A stretch of DNA of 64,000 nt, from NCBI GenBank assembly GCA_002749535.1, contig MZZL01000408.1, forward strand, positions 1,808,042-1,872,041, in the 5' to 3' direction. Below are positions 10,133 through 24,699 of this stretch, in pieces (the stretch's first letter is position 1; each line of letters opens with the position of its first letter). The notes under the pieces were generated by a model. That model worked only from the letters and a program-made list of their open reading frames with translations. It was not told the DNA's origin and did not search any database. A program made the position numbers and the translations under genes. Origin of the DNA: Apophysomyces variabilis (taxonomy: Eukaryota; Mucoromycota; Mucoromycetes; Mucorales; Mucoraceae).

Positions 10133-13100
10133 TTATTTGTTAATGTATTCTTGATATTTTGAAAGCTCATGAAGATCCATTAGTCGCTCCTCTAAGTCTT
10201 TGGCGACTTCTGCGGTCTCAGGGCCATAATTTTGCAAAGTTTGATGAAGTCGTACCTGAAGTCGCGCGACTTCTACACGCTCCTCCAAATACTGTAATAG
10301 TTGTGTTGATTCTTGCCATAGCTGACGCTTCGGATCACGACACCTTGCGTTGACCACCGCGAGGGACAAATATTCAACGCGTTTGAGAAGACCAAGACCT
10401 TTGGATCGCAGGGCAAGCTCTTCCAAATAGAGTGCCGCTTCAAAATACTGTTCTCTTCGTCTACAGTATTGCCATAAGAAATCCAGACCAATGACTGCAT
10501 CCACCCGATCCCTGAAAAACGGTATCAAATATTCGGTATCGACAGCTAACAGGTCCGCCTTCATATCCATTCGGATAAACCAATCATAGAGAGCGTAATG
10601 GAATAACTTATCCCGATGCGCCAGCGCCGCTGAAAAAGCTCGCGCAGCATGTGAATATGGGTCGTGGATTTTGCTGTTTTGTGGAACTTGCTTCGGATTG
10701 TCTCGCATATTTTTGACTTCCGTCAATGTGCGGAAAACGTACTGATAACATTTTATCCTCGTTTCATAGAAGTACAGTCGTTGATCATTTTCTGGTGCAT
10801 TGCTTTCTAAGTATGATAGGGCTTGCTGTTGAGGATCCAGCCTCTGTGCACGCTCAATTGCAAGTTCGATAGTTCCCACGTGAAACCCTTGTTGCCCATA
10901 TTCTTTGCTAATCTCGTCTAATTGTTCTTCGGTCAGATAATCGGAAGCTTCTTTGAAATATTTGAGCGATTCTGTAAGACATCTGCCTCGTTCATATTCA
11001 GCTTCCGCGTGATGTGCCCTCCGCATATTTTCAACACCCTAAAAAACTTGTTAAATAATCATATGATGGTATCGGAACTTACCTTATAGAATGACACATC
11101 ATTTGGTCCGAAGAAAGAACTGCATTTTCTTTGCAAAAGATCACTCACGACATCAAAGCCGACATGAGCCTGGGTTCGACCATACTTATTGATCGCTGCT
11201 ATGACGAGCTGTCTACTCAGCGCACGTCCGCGAGTGGTGGTGACCATGGATTCCACAGTTATTTCTCTTAAATCGATTTTGGATGAATCCGTAACACTAT
11301 ACCTCAAAGGTTAGATATGGAGGGGTCACCCTATCACCTACCATTGAAATATTTCCTCGATACCACTGTCAATAAGGAAATCGACAAACGAAATAGCGTC
11401 AATACATTGAGTTAGTAGCAAATACAACTCATGAAGCGACTGTTGCTCTTTCTATTTATGTTTATGTTAAGAATTTGTCACGTACTTCGACTAGAAATAG
11501 ACATACCAGTAATACTTGAGCATGGACTTCGTCACTTGACAGCAACCGAGCGTCAGCAATACTTGACAATGTGTGAAATGCCGTATTTCTAAATAAAAGT
11601 TGAATAACCATAGAGTTCAGAAAGTGAACTTACACATCCATGAATTCTTTCAATCTACTAAGACTCCATTGTACATTCGTAAATGCAGCTTGTAGCTGGG
11701 TATATTTAGCAATAGGGGCTGGTTTGTCGCTAAGAAAAGTAGAAATCAGCAAGCTTAAAGTAAGCTAAATAAAAATCTACCTCTGCTCGAACAGTTTGGT
11801 TTTCCATAAAGGCCTAATCAAACGAGAGAAATACAGTGCGAAACCATCATGCTTTCCACTGAACTGTAAACCTGTGGCTGTCATACTTTGCAGATAACTG
11901 CTATCAAATGCTGCACCAGAGGCTGAAGGAACGCCTCCGTATTCAAAAAATAGCTTAGTAGCACCTCTGACCACATCAGCTAAACGCACAAGAAGTTAGA
12001 GGTAGCAATTCAATTAATGCCAAATATTACCTTGTTCTGGCGTAGTAGCGCCAAGATTGGCGCATATAACAGCAAGGCACATTGCACATGCCTGGGTCTT
12101 TCCATATCTGTTAAAGAAAGAGGCGAAACTAGCTTTGTCGGTTTCAATGTTTCCATTCGCTTTCACTAGTAAATGATAAAGCGTGTCGACTGGTCTTTGT
12201 TTATGGAAAAACGTAAGACTGGTGGTAGTGAGTACCACAAACTGTCTAGGCGGAACCGTCAATTGCTCAGCAACTTCATTCGGATCGGTCTGATCGCGTA
12301 AACGAGAACTCGTTTCAGCAATCGCCCACACCTTCCCGTCGCTGCTTGTTACTGCACTGGTTTCCGCAAGATTATTCTGGAAACCCTACATAACCTTGTT
12401 AGCGCAGTACTTAACCTATTGTCGTGCTCACCATTGAATAGGCTGGAGTAGTCTGATTATTTGGCAAAGCACCTATTCTAGTGCTTGCCATTAATATAGA
12501 ATCGTGTTCGTCCTGTCCACATTTCGATGCTAAGAATGCACCGCGATCGTAGAACGACGTTCCGATATTGATCGATCCCGGTCCTTGTTGTAGTATATTT
12601 TGATCTGTTGGCTGAATAGGTGGAGGAAGTCGTACATGAACCAACTCGAGAGAATCAGGGCGGGTCCTTGTAGCGGCCAGTGCCGAGTGCCTGAGCGCGT
12701 CTCGATGATGTGTAAAATACAATCGAAATCCACTGTATGTCACAGCCATCAGATGGATCTTCTGAGACTCGGATTTGGATACGACGTGCATGGATTCTAC
12801 CTCGAAGTGTTTGCTCTCGTAAAGCATCGAATTATGGCGACACATCAATTGTGCAGAATTACATATGTCGGTATTCTGTGCAACAAACTGGATTGAGCTG
12901 GTTTGATCTCCAATATATGCAACCGAGATGGTAGATTTGTTCGTTAGCGTGTAAAGCACTTTTCGCTCGTTATCAATAGCTATAGATTTGATGTCCTCTG
13001 AGCAAATAGATAAAAAGATTTCAGCATATGGACAAACGCTAATATGCTATAGCTCACCCCTCGAGAAACCACCGAAGAAAGTAGGCAGATAGTTAATAAG

Positions 13101-14096
13101 TGTATTTTTAGTTTGACAGACAATCCTGCATGGAGTAGAAAACCATTTCTGAGGATGCTAAAAACATGCCGGTCAGTGTCACTACTAAAGTTAAAACGTG
13201 TAGCTACTTACGCTATATATTAATTCGTAAAGATGCCCATCGTCTCCAACCATAAAACATCTTCCATCATCTGATCCTACTATCTTCAAAAATACTTTGT
13301 CGTCGGCCGATGCGGATAGATCCGTTGCATACAAAGTGAGGCCTCTGTTTTCTGATGATTGTGGGTTTGTCGCAGAAAAGTTATTTAAGGAAACTGCAAG
13401 CAAGATGACTTCGACCGGAGTCGTAACTACTAATACAAAACGGATGTGATCCCCAAATACGCCTAAAGCAGCATGTAAGATGGTTTTTATTTGTCAATAA
13501 TCGTAAAAGCGTTTACCTGCTCTCGGTTTAATTAGCGCCACGTTTGATATAATTTGATCTTGATCAGCATAAGTATACACATCGGTCCTGTACGCAAACC
13601 GTTGTCAGATAAATTTCGTTATGTGTTGCATTTCCACCCACCCATCTACGTAGTTCCATAGATATAGGCGATTATCCACAGTCATCCACGCCCGTCCGAT
13701 TTCGGGCAAAACACCCATGAAGCATCGACAGTTTAATTCTACAATGAGGATGAGAGGTTATTCTGCAATACATCCGCCGTATCGATCTCACGATCAACAA
13801 GTTCCAAAAGATCGTCAGGCATGTGGACGACATGGCTTTTGGTATAGCAATCGTCGGCAATATTTTCGCTTTTAATGTATTTCTCTGAGGTGGGACCTTG
13901 TTTAAATTCAAGCGTTTATCAGTCGCGTTGTATGCGATGGGTATCTTTGCACCGTACCCCTCAGTAAATCAGCTAGGTCTAAAAACTTCTGGTCTCGCTC
14001 CATCAATTCCACTATAATTTTGCCGGCCCCACTGAGCGGCTCATGTCTGTACACAGCGCTAGATTGCATATTAATCGTGTTGCGTGTGCCGATCAT
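10133..14096 (-). CDS. NUP170: Scaffold nucleoporin NUP170/NUP155 family
   Basis: Inner-ring nucleoporin of the nuclear pore complex. At least ten exons on the minus strand. N-terminus: ATG at 14096, with GAGKIIVELMERDQKFLDLA matching the family start, a 60-nt intron, then HMPDDLLELVD. A 53-nt intron leads into the hallmark FMGVLPEIGRAWMTVDN followed by RLYLWNYVDG (about 13640-13720). The propeller part spans roughly 14096-12300. The helical solenoid fills 12300-10133: AAFDSSYLQSMTATGLQFSG precedes YFSRLIRPLWKTKLF, and the last exon (11026-10133) encodes ~297 residues including HYALYDWFIRMDMKADLL. These are standard Nup155 C-domain landmarks. No frame damage was seen. Confidence 0.94.
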
Positions 14097-14587
14097 AGTG
14101 AAGCTGGCGATGGGGTCAGCTGTCGCGTAACAGGGAACGAGTTTTTTGTTGGATCTCAGCCGAAAACAGCAGTCTTAGCAAGCAGTCTGTGCCCTGTGGA
14201 AGGTGCAAGCCAATAACCACTCGAAGCCATGTAGCGGAGTCGTGAATCTGTGATTGCCCACCAATCATGGGCTCAAGCGGGAATCGTAAAGCAGCCCTGT
14301 TATTCATACATACTGAAACCCAAGAAGACCAGGCCTTACTTCTTTGCTATTTTCAAACAACACCAAAAGACAACAAACTTGCCAGAAACCGTGTCCGAAA
14401 CAAAATCGGGATATAGTCTGCATCTGTACCTGTTGAGCATCAGCAGAACGCACCGTTCACCCGACCATGTTTCAGAATAAAACCTGCTGGAGACAGCGGA
14501 TGATATCACAGGCTATGAGCTTCTGTACGATTTAGAAACAGTTCATGACGGCCACGGGAAATAAAGTATCAACTTCCCTAATAAATG
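14097..14587. other. NUP170 upstream region, no recognised gene
   Basis: About 490 bases holding the NUP170 promoter. A 63-codon minus-strand frame (14116-14307) and a 76-codon plus-strand frame (14250-14480) overlap each other. Neither is recognised and neither joins to NUP170 in frame. The right edge borders the Fanzor relic that starts near 14590. Confidence 0.4.
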
Positions 14588-15045
14588 ATTTAAGGATATT
14601 CCTTAGGGCCACCGATAGTGGGGTACAACTCGAACAACGAAATTGTAATTCGAGAAAAAGGCGAAGATATGGCAAATGGAAGTATAAACGCAATAAGCAA
14701 GAAACTGGGTGAGTGAATAATGATCGGTTTGTACAGAACGTTTGTTAATACTCGAACATTTTTATTCCTTTTGAAAGCACATTTTTGTAATTTTGCCCTA
14801 ATCAATTCTCTAGATTTATCATATGCTTAGGTACCTGTAAGGGTTATAGAGTTAGACGACCACCTGACTTCGCAGATCTGTCCTCTTTGCAGGTAAAGAA
14901 AGTTGAATATCGAAAAGAGCGACTGGGAAACCATGAAAAAGCGGGTGCAGCTTTACACGCCGTACAAAGGGTGCAACAGTTGCGCTATAATTAATGAACC
15001 CACCCCTTCCCTTTCAAACGTTCAGGAAAAGTCAAACAAAGCCTG
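14588..15045 (+). pseudogene. Fanzor (eukaryotic TnpB-like) relic, C-terminal part
   Basis: Decayed coding sequence of a Fanzor RNA-guided nuclease gene. Near 14840-14895 the plus strand reads VIELDDHLTSQICPLCR, the start of the TnpB/Fanzor zinc-ribbon region (TSQ-x-C-x-x-C). After a one-codon change of frame it continues KKVEYRKERLGNHEK and LHAVQR. One further frame shift gives CNSCAII, the second Cys pair. Upstream at 14630-14700 is an Arg/Lys-rich segment (EQRNCNSRKRRRYGKWKYKR) of the kind found between the RuvC motifs. At least two frameshifts and an in-frame stop are present, and the RuvC-III Asp motif is not found. The subfamily resembles the relic at 34.96-35.73 kb. Assignment rests on short motifs. 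Confidence 0.5.
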
Positions 15046-15173
15046 GAATTGCAAAAACCAGACGTTCCAAAACTGGGAAACTAGCTAATTCTACATTTTT
15101 TGCTATCTGCCTATTTATACTGCACTTTTATAATATGAAAATACAATGATGTCGGTTGTCAATTACAAATGAT

Positions 15174-17152
15174 TCATTTCATGTAGTTGTTGTGCAAACC
15201 AACGCTGTCACTATCTACACTCAATCTGGGCATGGTGTCATCACTCCGTTCACCTTCGATATAAGCCATATATGCTTCATCAACGTCGCCAGTCACATAA
15301 TGGCAATCGAAAACGGAGGTATCAAACGTGGTGATTGAAGGATTAAACCGTCTAACGGACTGGACAAGATCGTCAAGATCTTGGTAGATCACTTTATCAG
15401 CACCAATTTCTTGGGCAATTTCCTCATCGTTGCGCCCATGTGCCACAAGCTCCTTCCGACTAGGCATATCAATGCCGTAGACATTGGGGTATCGAATGGC
15501 AGGAGCACAGGAAGCAAAATACACTTTCTTCGCACCAGCATCACGGGCCATTTGGATGATTTCCTTCGAAGTAGTTCCTCTCACAATGGAATCTGTGTTG
15601 ACGTAACATCAGTACAAAATTCCACACCCAACTAAAAGAATCGTAAAAATTACCATCAACAAGCAACACGTTCTTGTCATTAAATTCCAAGGTCATCGCG
15701 TTTAACTTGCGGCGAACATTCTTGCGTCTATCAAAGATGACCATGATAAGCATCGCACACATCTTCCTTATTGCAGGATTACCTAGTCTGTTGTCCGGGC
15801 ATAATGAACGTTCGACCAACATATCTGTTCTTGTTAAAACCTTCGCGATAGGGGATGTTTAGTTTGCGAGATAATTGAATTGCCGCCACTCGACTGGTAT
15901 CAGGCACCTAACAATCATGATAAGCCAAAATTCTCATAATGCTTCTAATACACACAGGAATGACAACGTCGATGTCCATGTTCTTTCCGCAGAGTTTAGT
16001 GACTTGGTCAGCTAAAGCTTCTCCCATAGAAAGACGGGCCTTATACACCGAAATACCGTCGATGATACTGTCTTGTCTGGCAAAATAGACATATTCAAAG
16101 ATACAAGGAGCCATGACTTCAGCTTCCGCGAGTTGGCGGCGGGAGACGTTTTTACGAGTAATAATGACGGCCTCACCTATGGATAGTTAGCGCTTTCATC
16201 CTTTTAGACCTGTATCAATTTACCAGGCTTGATGTCCTCAAAATCAGTAAAACCAAGTGCTTCCAGGGTCACACTTTCAGAAGAAAGCATGTAATCCGAA
16301 CCGCAAGGAGATTCGCGACGACCCATAACGAGTGGGCGAATACCATGAGGATCACGGAACGCAATCAAACCAAACCCAGCAATCATGGCAACACAGGCAT
16401 AACCACCTTTGCATTGGCGATACAAATCTTTGATGGCGTTGAAGATATCATCCTCATTCACTCTATTTTTTTTCCAAATAATTAGACTCGACATAGAATG
16501 ACGGTAGATAATCACCGAAATTACCTGAATTTTCCCGTCTTTTGCAGATTGTCAGCCAAAATATTCAACAACAATTCCGAATCCGAATCGGTGTTGATGT
16601 GACGATGAGCAACCTTGTCAAGGAATTCACGGAGTTCGCGGGCATTCGTCAAGTTACCATTCTAATTAAGGCAATAAGCTGAAATTCGTTGATCTGAACA
16701 AAACATACGTGAGCAAACACAATGCCGTAAGGAGAATTCACATAGAATGGTTGAGCTTCAGACATAGAAAACGAGCCTGCTGTCGGATAACGGACTGCCA
16801 AAAATAAAATACAAAAGATTAAGTCAGAAAGCAGGGAAAGGGGGGTTTATACAAAAAAAGACAAATCGTATAGCGTACCGTGACCAATACCCATACTGCC
16901 GATAAGGTGGGACAGCTGTTTTTCGTCAAAGACATCTCTCACCATGCCATTCCCTTTGCATTGGAACAAACGACCTTTCGGAGCACAAGTTACAATTCCG
17001 GCGGCATCCTACCGTATATCTTCAGTTGAGGAGCGCTGAATCGAACAAAAAGTTACCTGACCACGATGCTGCAGAAGTCCCAAACTTTCAAAAAGGTCTG
17101 GACATGCTGCGCCGTTTTGGTCAGCCAAAATGAGGCCTGAAATACCGCACAT
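15174..17152 (-). CDS. ADE4: Amidophosphoribosyltransferase (purine synthesis, first committed step)
   Basis: Converts PRPP and glutamine to 5-phosphoribosylamine. Multi-exon minus-strand gene with ATG at 17152. After Met1 the protein begins [20 protein letters not shown], so Cys2 is the N-terminal nucleophile of the class II glutamine amidotransferase domain. Further landmarks are [79 protein letters not shown] and [16 protein letters not shown]. The PRPP-binding region reads [16 protein letters not shown], followed by [20 protein letters not shown]. The C-terminus includes [20 protein letters not shown] and [16 protein letters not shown]. Length and order match the family. The gene looks intact. 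The stop at 15174 lies ~130 bases from the Fanzor relic. Confidence 0.96.
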
Positions 17153-17478
17153 GGTGAAAGATTCTACTGTTGAAGACTCTTCAACTCAGGAAGGGCCACT
17201 TTATTTTTCCACGGTTTTAGACAACGACAAAGCGGTCACAGTAACTCACAGATGTCGAATCATCGACTCACTGGAGTATTGACTAGTTTCCGTTGATCTT
17301 ATGATTAACTTAAAAAAAGACAATCCTATTGATTGCTTCAGTGATATAACTATAGTATATAGCATACCCAGAAATCTTGACTTTTTTAGTCCCAATGTCA
17401 GTGAGTGGAGATGCAGAAAAGATTTTCGATCTGTATGAGTCATGGAGGATGATCACTTGAAACGATGTTTGTGTAACC
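17153..17478. promoter_or_regulatory. ADE4 promoter and kinase 3' flank
   Basis: Spacer of 326 bases between two minus-strand genes. It probably holds the ADE4 promoter and the kinase terminator. Short open frames here are extensions in other frames of the kinase's last exon. No clear TATA box. A TGACTC-like sequence of the Gcn4/AP-1 type sits near 17267 (ATCGACTCACT on the plus strand), but I would not press it. Confidence 0.3.
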
Positions 17479-19835
17479 CTAATTGCCACGATCATTCGTC
17501 CGGAGTCCGGGACTGCCCGCAAGCGGAAGTTGCTTGTAAAGTTCTTCGACCGCCGGAAACTTGTCCTCAAATTCACTAATCGATGGTGGCCGTGGTTCAA
17601 TCTCCGTTGCTTTAGATTCAGTCGTTTTGGATAGACGAAAACGTGCAGGTTTTGGTGGTGGCTTTGGTTTGTATGGCGCTGTCCGATTCGGTTTATTAGG
17701 TGTATCTTTTCGCCCAAGTGAGGAGGATCGTGATGGTTTGGTTAGCGGTATCGACACAGATTCGTGTTCCTGGTTATCTGGACGGTTTCTGGCCGCTGAC
17801 ACATATATACTATCTATTTCAACGTTGCGTGCTGGCATATCTGTTTCGAGATTTTGCCGCGTATGAGCTGAAGATGAAGCATTCGCGGCAAGCTTGATTG
17901 CTTGTAACCTTGATTCAATGCTTGAGGAAACACTGTGTCTAATATCAGATATAACAGATGCATTTTCTTCAGATGAACCTGTGTCGTTCTTAAGATTGTT
18001 ATGTAATCTGTTATCCTCAATTGAATCAGAATTCTTTTTGTCCATGGCGGACTGCATAAGCGATGGAGCAGAATGCAGCGATGGTCGATCTTTTAGTGCT
18101 GCAAGCAGGTTACTTTCCAGTGGGCTGCTTGTGCTACTTGTCTGATCCTCGAATTTAGTAGGTTGAAAATTGGATTCAAACCCTAATGTGACATTCGATG
18201 GTTTCTGTTGGCTATCAGGCACTGACCGTTGGTGCCGTTGTCTGCTAACATAGAGAGGATCAAACGGATCATATTCATTGATGGGATTTTCGGCCGTAAT
18301 CCCTTCGGATTGTGATAGTCGCGGCTCGTGTCGTGTTGGCCGACCGCGTCTCATAGGCTGTACATTATGTATTTCTTGTGGTGGAGTAGGAAGTTTTTCG
18401 AATATTGCGGATGGGCTTTCGTTCCTCTGTATTGGACTACCGTAATAGTTTAGACCTGATGCAGGTTCCTGAGGTTCGGTATATATCTATTCGTCACAAT
18501 TATGAAATGAACATTAATCGTCAAGCAGACTCACATTTCTAATAGGGCATTCGACCCCTCTCAAATTACAGACACTTTGCATAACTTGGAATATGTTCGG
18601 TCTACGTTGCTGATCTTCTTGAAGGATAGATACGATAAGTCGGCGCAAACCATCCGAAAAAGGAGGATTGGATGGAATGGAGTAACGAGCATTCAATATG
18701 GCTAATTGTCCTTGCTCCTCAAACGGAGTAGTATAATAACAAAGCTTATAGAGAAGTACACCAAGGGCCTGAATGATGAAGTGAGCGTGGGCAAGTCTGA
18801 ATTGGTGAGCATACCCAGATATCTGCCTTCTCATTGATCGGTTTCTTTTGGTAGACATCTATCATCTCGGGTGCGCGGTATTGAAGCGTTGTATGGCGCT
18901 GAATATCGTCTTCAACTTTTTGCACCTCCTGAAGGGTGGTTGGGACACTGTTCCCCTTAGAAAGTGCAGCAGAGCCAAAATCGCATAGTTTATAGTGATC
19001 ATGCGAGAGTATCAAGATATTTTCCACCTAAACACGGCTTAAACATCATATCGCACGAGCAACCTAGAAATCTATATACCTTGAGATCTCTATGTAAAAC
19101 TGGAGGGGTGCAGTAATGCATATAAGCAAGTGCCTAGTATCAGTGAGGATAGGTGTCAAAGTATCCGCATCAGCTTAAACCCTCGTACCTCACACACATC
19201 ACTAAATATTTTCAATATTTCCGGTTCAGTAAGACGTTGCTGCAGTCTTCTGTTCATCAGGTCAATAACACCTCCACCTAGACTGTATTAGAAACCCGAA
19301 ATCAATTACTTTACGTTACCAGGGCAGTATTCCATCAAAATTAGAGCCTCAAATCCTCCTGTAGGTAAGGCATCTATCCGCGATTCGTAATACCGCACTA
19401 TGTTTTTATGTTCACCAAGTCGTCGCTGTTGATATAGAATCAATAGGTTGAATATAATTCACTGATCTGATCTAGCGTACCATGAAAGCAATTTCTTTCT
19501 CAACCGTCTTAAGGCGCTCAGTATCTGGAACGGCCACTCTCTTTAATACAACAAACCCAGTTTTGCCTTCGATTCGTGCCAGGTAGACATGAGCAAAACC
19601 ACCTTTATAACAAAATACAGTTAGACATCTCGGAAGGTATGCCGCAATTATCACCTTCTGCTATGAAATTGTGGATGATAACTTGGTATCTACCGACTTG
19701 TAAGCGAGTGCCACTTGACATAGCACCGGGCGGTAAAGGAATAGCATTGAAGGTGTCAATGCCCACAGGTACAGGAGGTAACGTTTGACCTATGCTCTGC
19801 TGTTCCGGTATACGAGATTGTCGCGCGGCTTGCAT
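17479..19835 (-). CDS. NAK-family Ser/Thr kinase (Ark1/Prk1/Akl1, AAK1-like)
   Basis: Kinase group that regulates clathrin-mediated endocytosis and actin patches. Multi-exon minus-strand gene; the start at 19835 ([13 protein letters not shown]) is the best ATG before the kinase domain, though an upstream start cannot be excluded. Kinase landmarks in order: [20 protein letters not shown] (Gly loop), VVLKR (ATP-binding Lys), [14 protein letters not shown] (catalytic loop, about 19065-19105), [15 protein letters not shown], then [28 protein letters not shown] plus CDFGSA plus an APEMIDLY-like motif is the NAK signature. [16 protein letters not shown] follows. The C-terminal ~290 residues are disordered, Ser/Pro-rich and contain EYDPFDPL, a DPF motif of the kind that binds endocytic adaptors, and a proline-rich [11 protein letters not shown]. 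No damage was seen. Confidence 0.92.
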
Positions 19836-20430
19836 GCGATGTGGCGGGATGATGGAACCTACAGGTTTTTACAAGGTAACTTGCACCACTTAAAATGTAA
19901 TATGCTTTTGCGCCAGCGAATAGGATACCTTTGCGCAGACGGGGAAATAAATTTGTTTCTAGACAGTGCCGTAACAAAATGCTCAAAGGTACAAAAAAAA
20001 AAAAAGGAAAAAAGAAGCTGGGCTTTTTTACTGTACATAGTCCAAACCTTGCTAAAATCCAAGATAAAAATAAAAGGAAGTAGCATGGTCTTACCGCTTT
20101 ATAATAGTATTCACCAAACAATCAATAAATACAATAAAACGAGAAGAACGGATGGATATGTCACTGTTACAGCAGTCTCGCAATTTTACACTAGCTGAGG
20201 AAGACGCTCACGTCGGTAAACAATGATCCATAAGCTGATCGATAATACCAGTAAAATAATGTGTATAAATAGCGAGCAAAAAAGAGATAGCTTTCGAATA
20301 TTGACCGAAATAGCAAAATGCATGAACAATAGGACAACTGTTTTATCGTGCTTCTGCAGTTTGTGCATACAATAGATATCAATTGAAACAGTACATTCAT
20401 TCTATGGGTATATGGCATTATTACCCTACC
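19836..20430. other. Kinase promoter region, no recognised gene
   Basis: About 600 bases with A/T runs (for example 19989-20015). Overlapping open frames on both strands (19756-20198) are Phe/Ser/Lys-rich and unlike any protein I know. This is probably the kinase promoter and 5'-UTR on the minus side and the flank of the putative membrane protein on the plus side. Confidence 0.4.
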
Positions 20431-21024
20431 ATGGCTCTACTTCTTCGTACGATATTTACAGCCCCTTTGGATTTTCTCGGGCTATTTTGCTTTATCGTAT
20501 CGATCGACAACCGTTTTCCTATCCGCAACTACCCCAACACAACAAGACGCATGTCTCCATCGATAAGACAACGTATTGTCACGTTCATCCTTTTTTCTAG
20601 TCTTGTCTTTTACTACATTTTAAATTATATGATCTATTGGTACATCTGTCAATCTGATGTGTGGCAAAAGTACATCGCAAGTCAAAGCGCACAGATGTTA
20701 GAAGGTTTATTAAACCATATGATTCCAGTACGATAAACCAATCTTTCAATACAAAGGGTTAAGGATATTGAATGTCATATTAGATTCTTGGTAAAGGCAA
20801 ATTCATTAAAATATCAGCAATTATCGTTAATTACTGTAACGCCACTACTTCTAGTTGTTATCAAAACGTTCGAAATTGTCATTTGGATTTTCAGTTCTAG
20901 TAGATGGGCACAACTAAAGAGTAATTGTAGCAAGTATCCATATCTGGAAAAAAGGACAAAATATGCTTTCGAACACTCAAGACGACCTGAAACATCGAGT
21001 GACTTTGGGACAAGCGAAATTTAA
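20431..21024 (+). CDS. Putative small multi-pass membrane protein, unrecognised
   Basis: I do not recognise this gene. A frame from ATG 20431 (or 20404) encodes MALLLRTIFTAPLDFLGLFC, then FPIRNYPNTTRR, and a strongly hydrophobic IVTFILFSSLVFYYILNYMI, ending at a stop near 20736. A second frame in 20764-21024 continues with LSLITVTPLLLVVIKTFEIV and a polar tail. Together they would give about three membrane segments. Joining needs an intron of only 36 nt (20728-20763), which is shorter than the other introns here, so either the junction is wrong, the gene is broken, or the frames are unrelated. The hydrophobic pattern and plus-strand location between two minus-strand genes are the only support. 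Confidence 0.35.
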
Positions 21025-22170
21025 CAAGGCCGTAAGACAACAAAACAGATTGAATGCTATTATGATTCTTAATCTTGCTCCTTGCACAGTGTTAAGGCGC
21101 AGGCAAGCAAAGCGTTACTCAACGTGTGAATAGGTGGAATCCTGGAGGCGGATATCCGTTCCCGGACTCTCCCTTTTCTTTGTAATTGCTCGAGCTTATT
21201 ATGGATTCGATGCGGGTTCGGCGTACACACTGAGCGGTAGGGATAATCTCAAGGCTAAGCAAAAGACTTGTACTCATATTGTTCTCATTTACTAAGCATG
21301 AATGTAATTTTTACCTTGCTCGAATGACTTCTGTGTCCATTGGAGGACCAAGTTGGTGTAAATAAAACGTACTTACAGCATAACTCATATATTGATGACG
21401 TGTATTTACATCTTCTTTAGCACAAGTTTGGCCCTTTCGTGGCGCAAAATCTATTTTAGAGTGGCGTAAATTATTGCTGATATCCATATTATAATCGAAA
21501 GAACTGTAAGTGTGGCGTGATTAACATGCCCAGCCTGGTCCGGTTTATCAAAAAAAAAATGAATAAATGAACGTGGAAACAACAATAAATTTAGGGTCTA
21601 GAAAGAAGGAGCCGATAAAGAAAATGGGAAAGAACTAGAAGAAGCGTGTAAGATCTCATTTAATAGGCAAGTGCAATACCGAGCGACTTGCATCAGTCCA
21701 CAATTTACATGTGCACATGAAGAGCCCGCTGGCTTCTAATGAGGAATTAGCTGGTGTTACGGTAGCTTCTTAAAAGCCATGTACAATTGATACGTTGTAT
21801 CTACCTTCACGCTACAATAAGGAAGAGCAATTGCATATCCTTTCATTCCGTTATTAAGCCAGTTTAGAGGAACTTCAGCGGCTTCAATGGGACAAGTGTT
21901 TGAGACTCCAATTGTCTTATTCTTTTGAATGATAACCATTTATTCAGAAAGATGCAGTGAATGATCAATCTTTTTGAAAGATCAAAATTGATAAAGAGTA
22001 AACAATCAATATAACGCACATGAAAGCAAATACGATCTATCTGTACATCGCTTTGGTTCCAGTGGATGTTGAAACTCCAGCATAATAAACAAAGTCGAGC
22101 ATGTAATGGGAGGTTGAAGGTTTTGTGTTGCTAAGCTACAAAATACGAGATCTCTAATGCATAAGGTAGC
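21025..22170. other. Spacer with no supported gene
   Basis: About 1.1 kb next to the DBP2 stop. A 60-codon minus-strand frame (21757-21939) reads MVIIQKNKTIGVSNTCPIEA at its start and GYAIALPYCSVKVDTTYQLY near its end. It has protein-like composition but no recognised family and no clear continuation. A GC-richer block at 21120-21240 holds no recognised RNA gene. The DBP2 3'-UTR probably occupies the right end. Confidence 0.35.

Positions 22171-24699
<2,529 letters not shown>

Noticed and set aside
21120..21240. Possible tRNA in a GC-richer block
   Set aside because: No T-arm GGTTCRA box with matching stems and no acceptor pairing could be found by eye.
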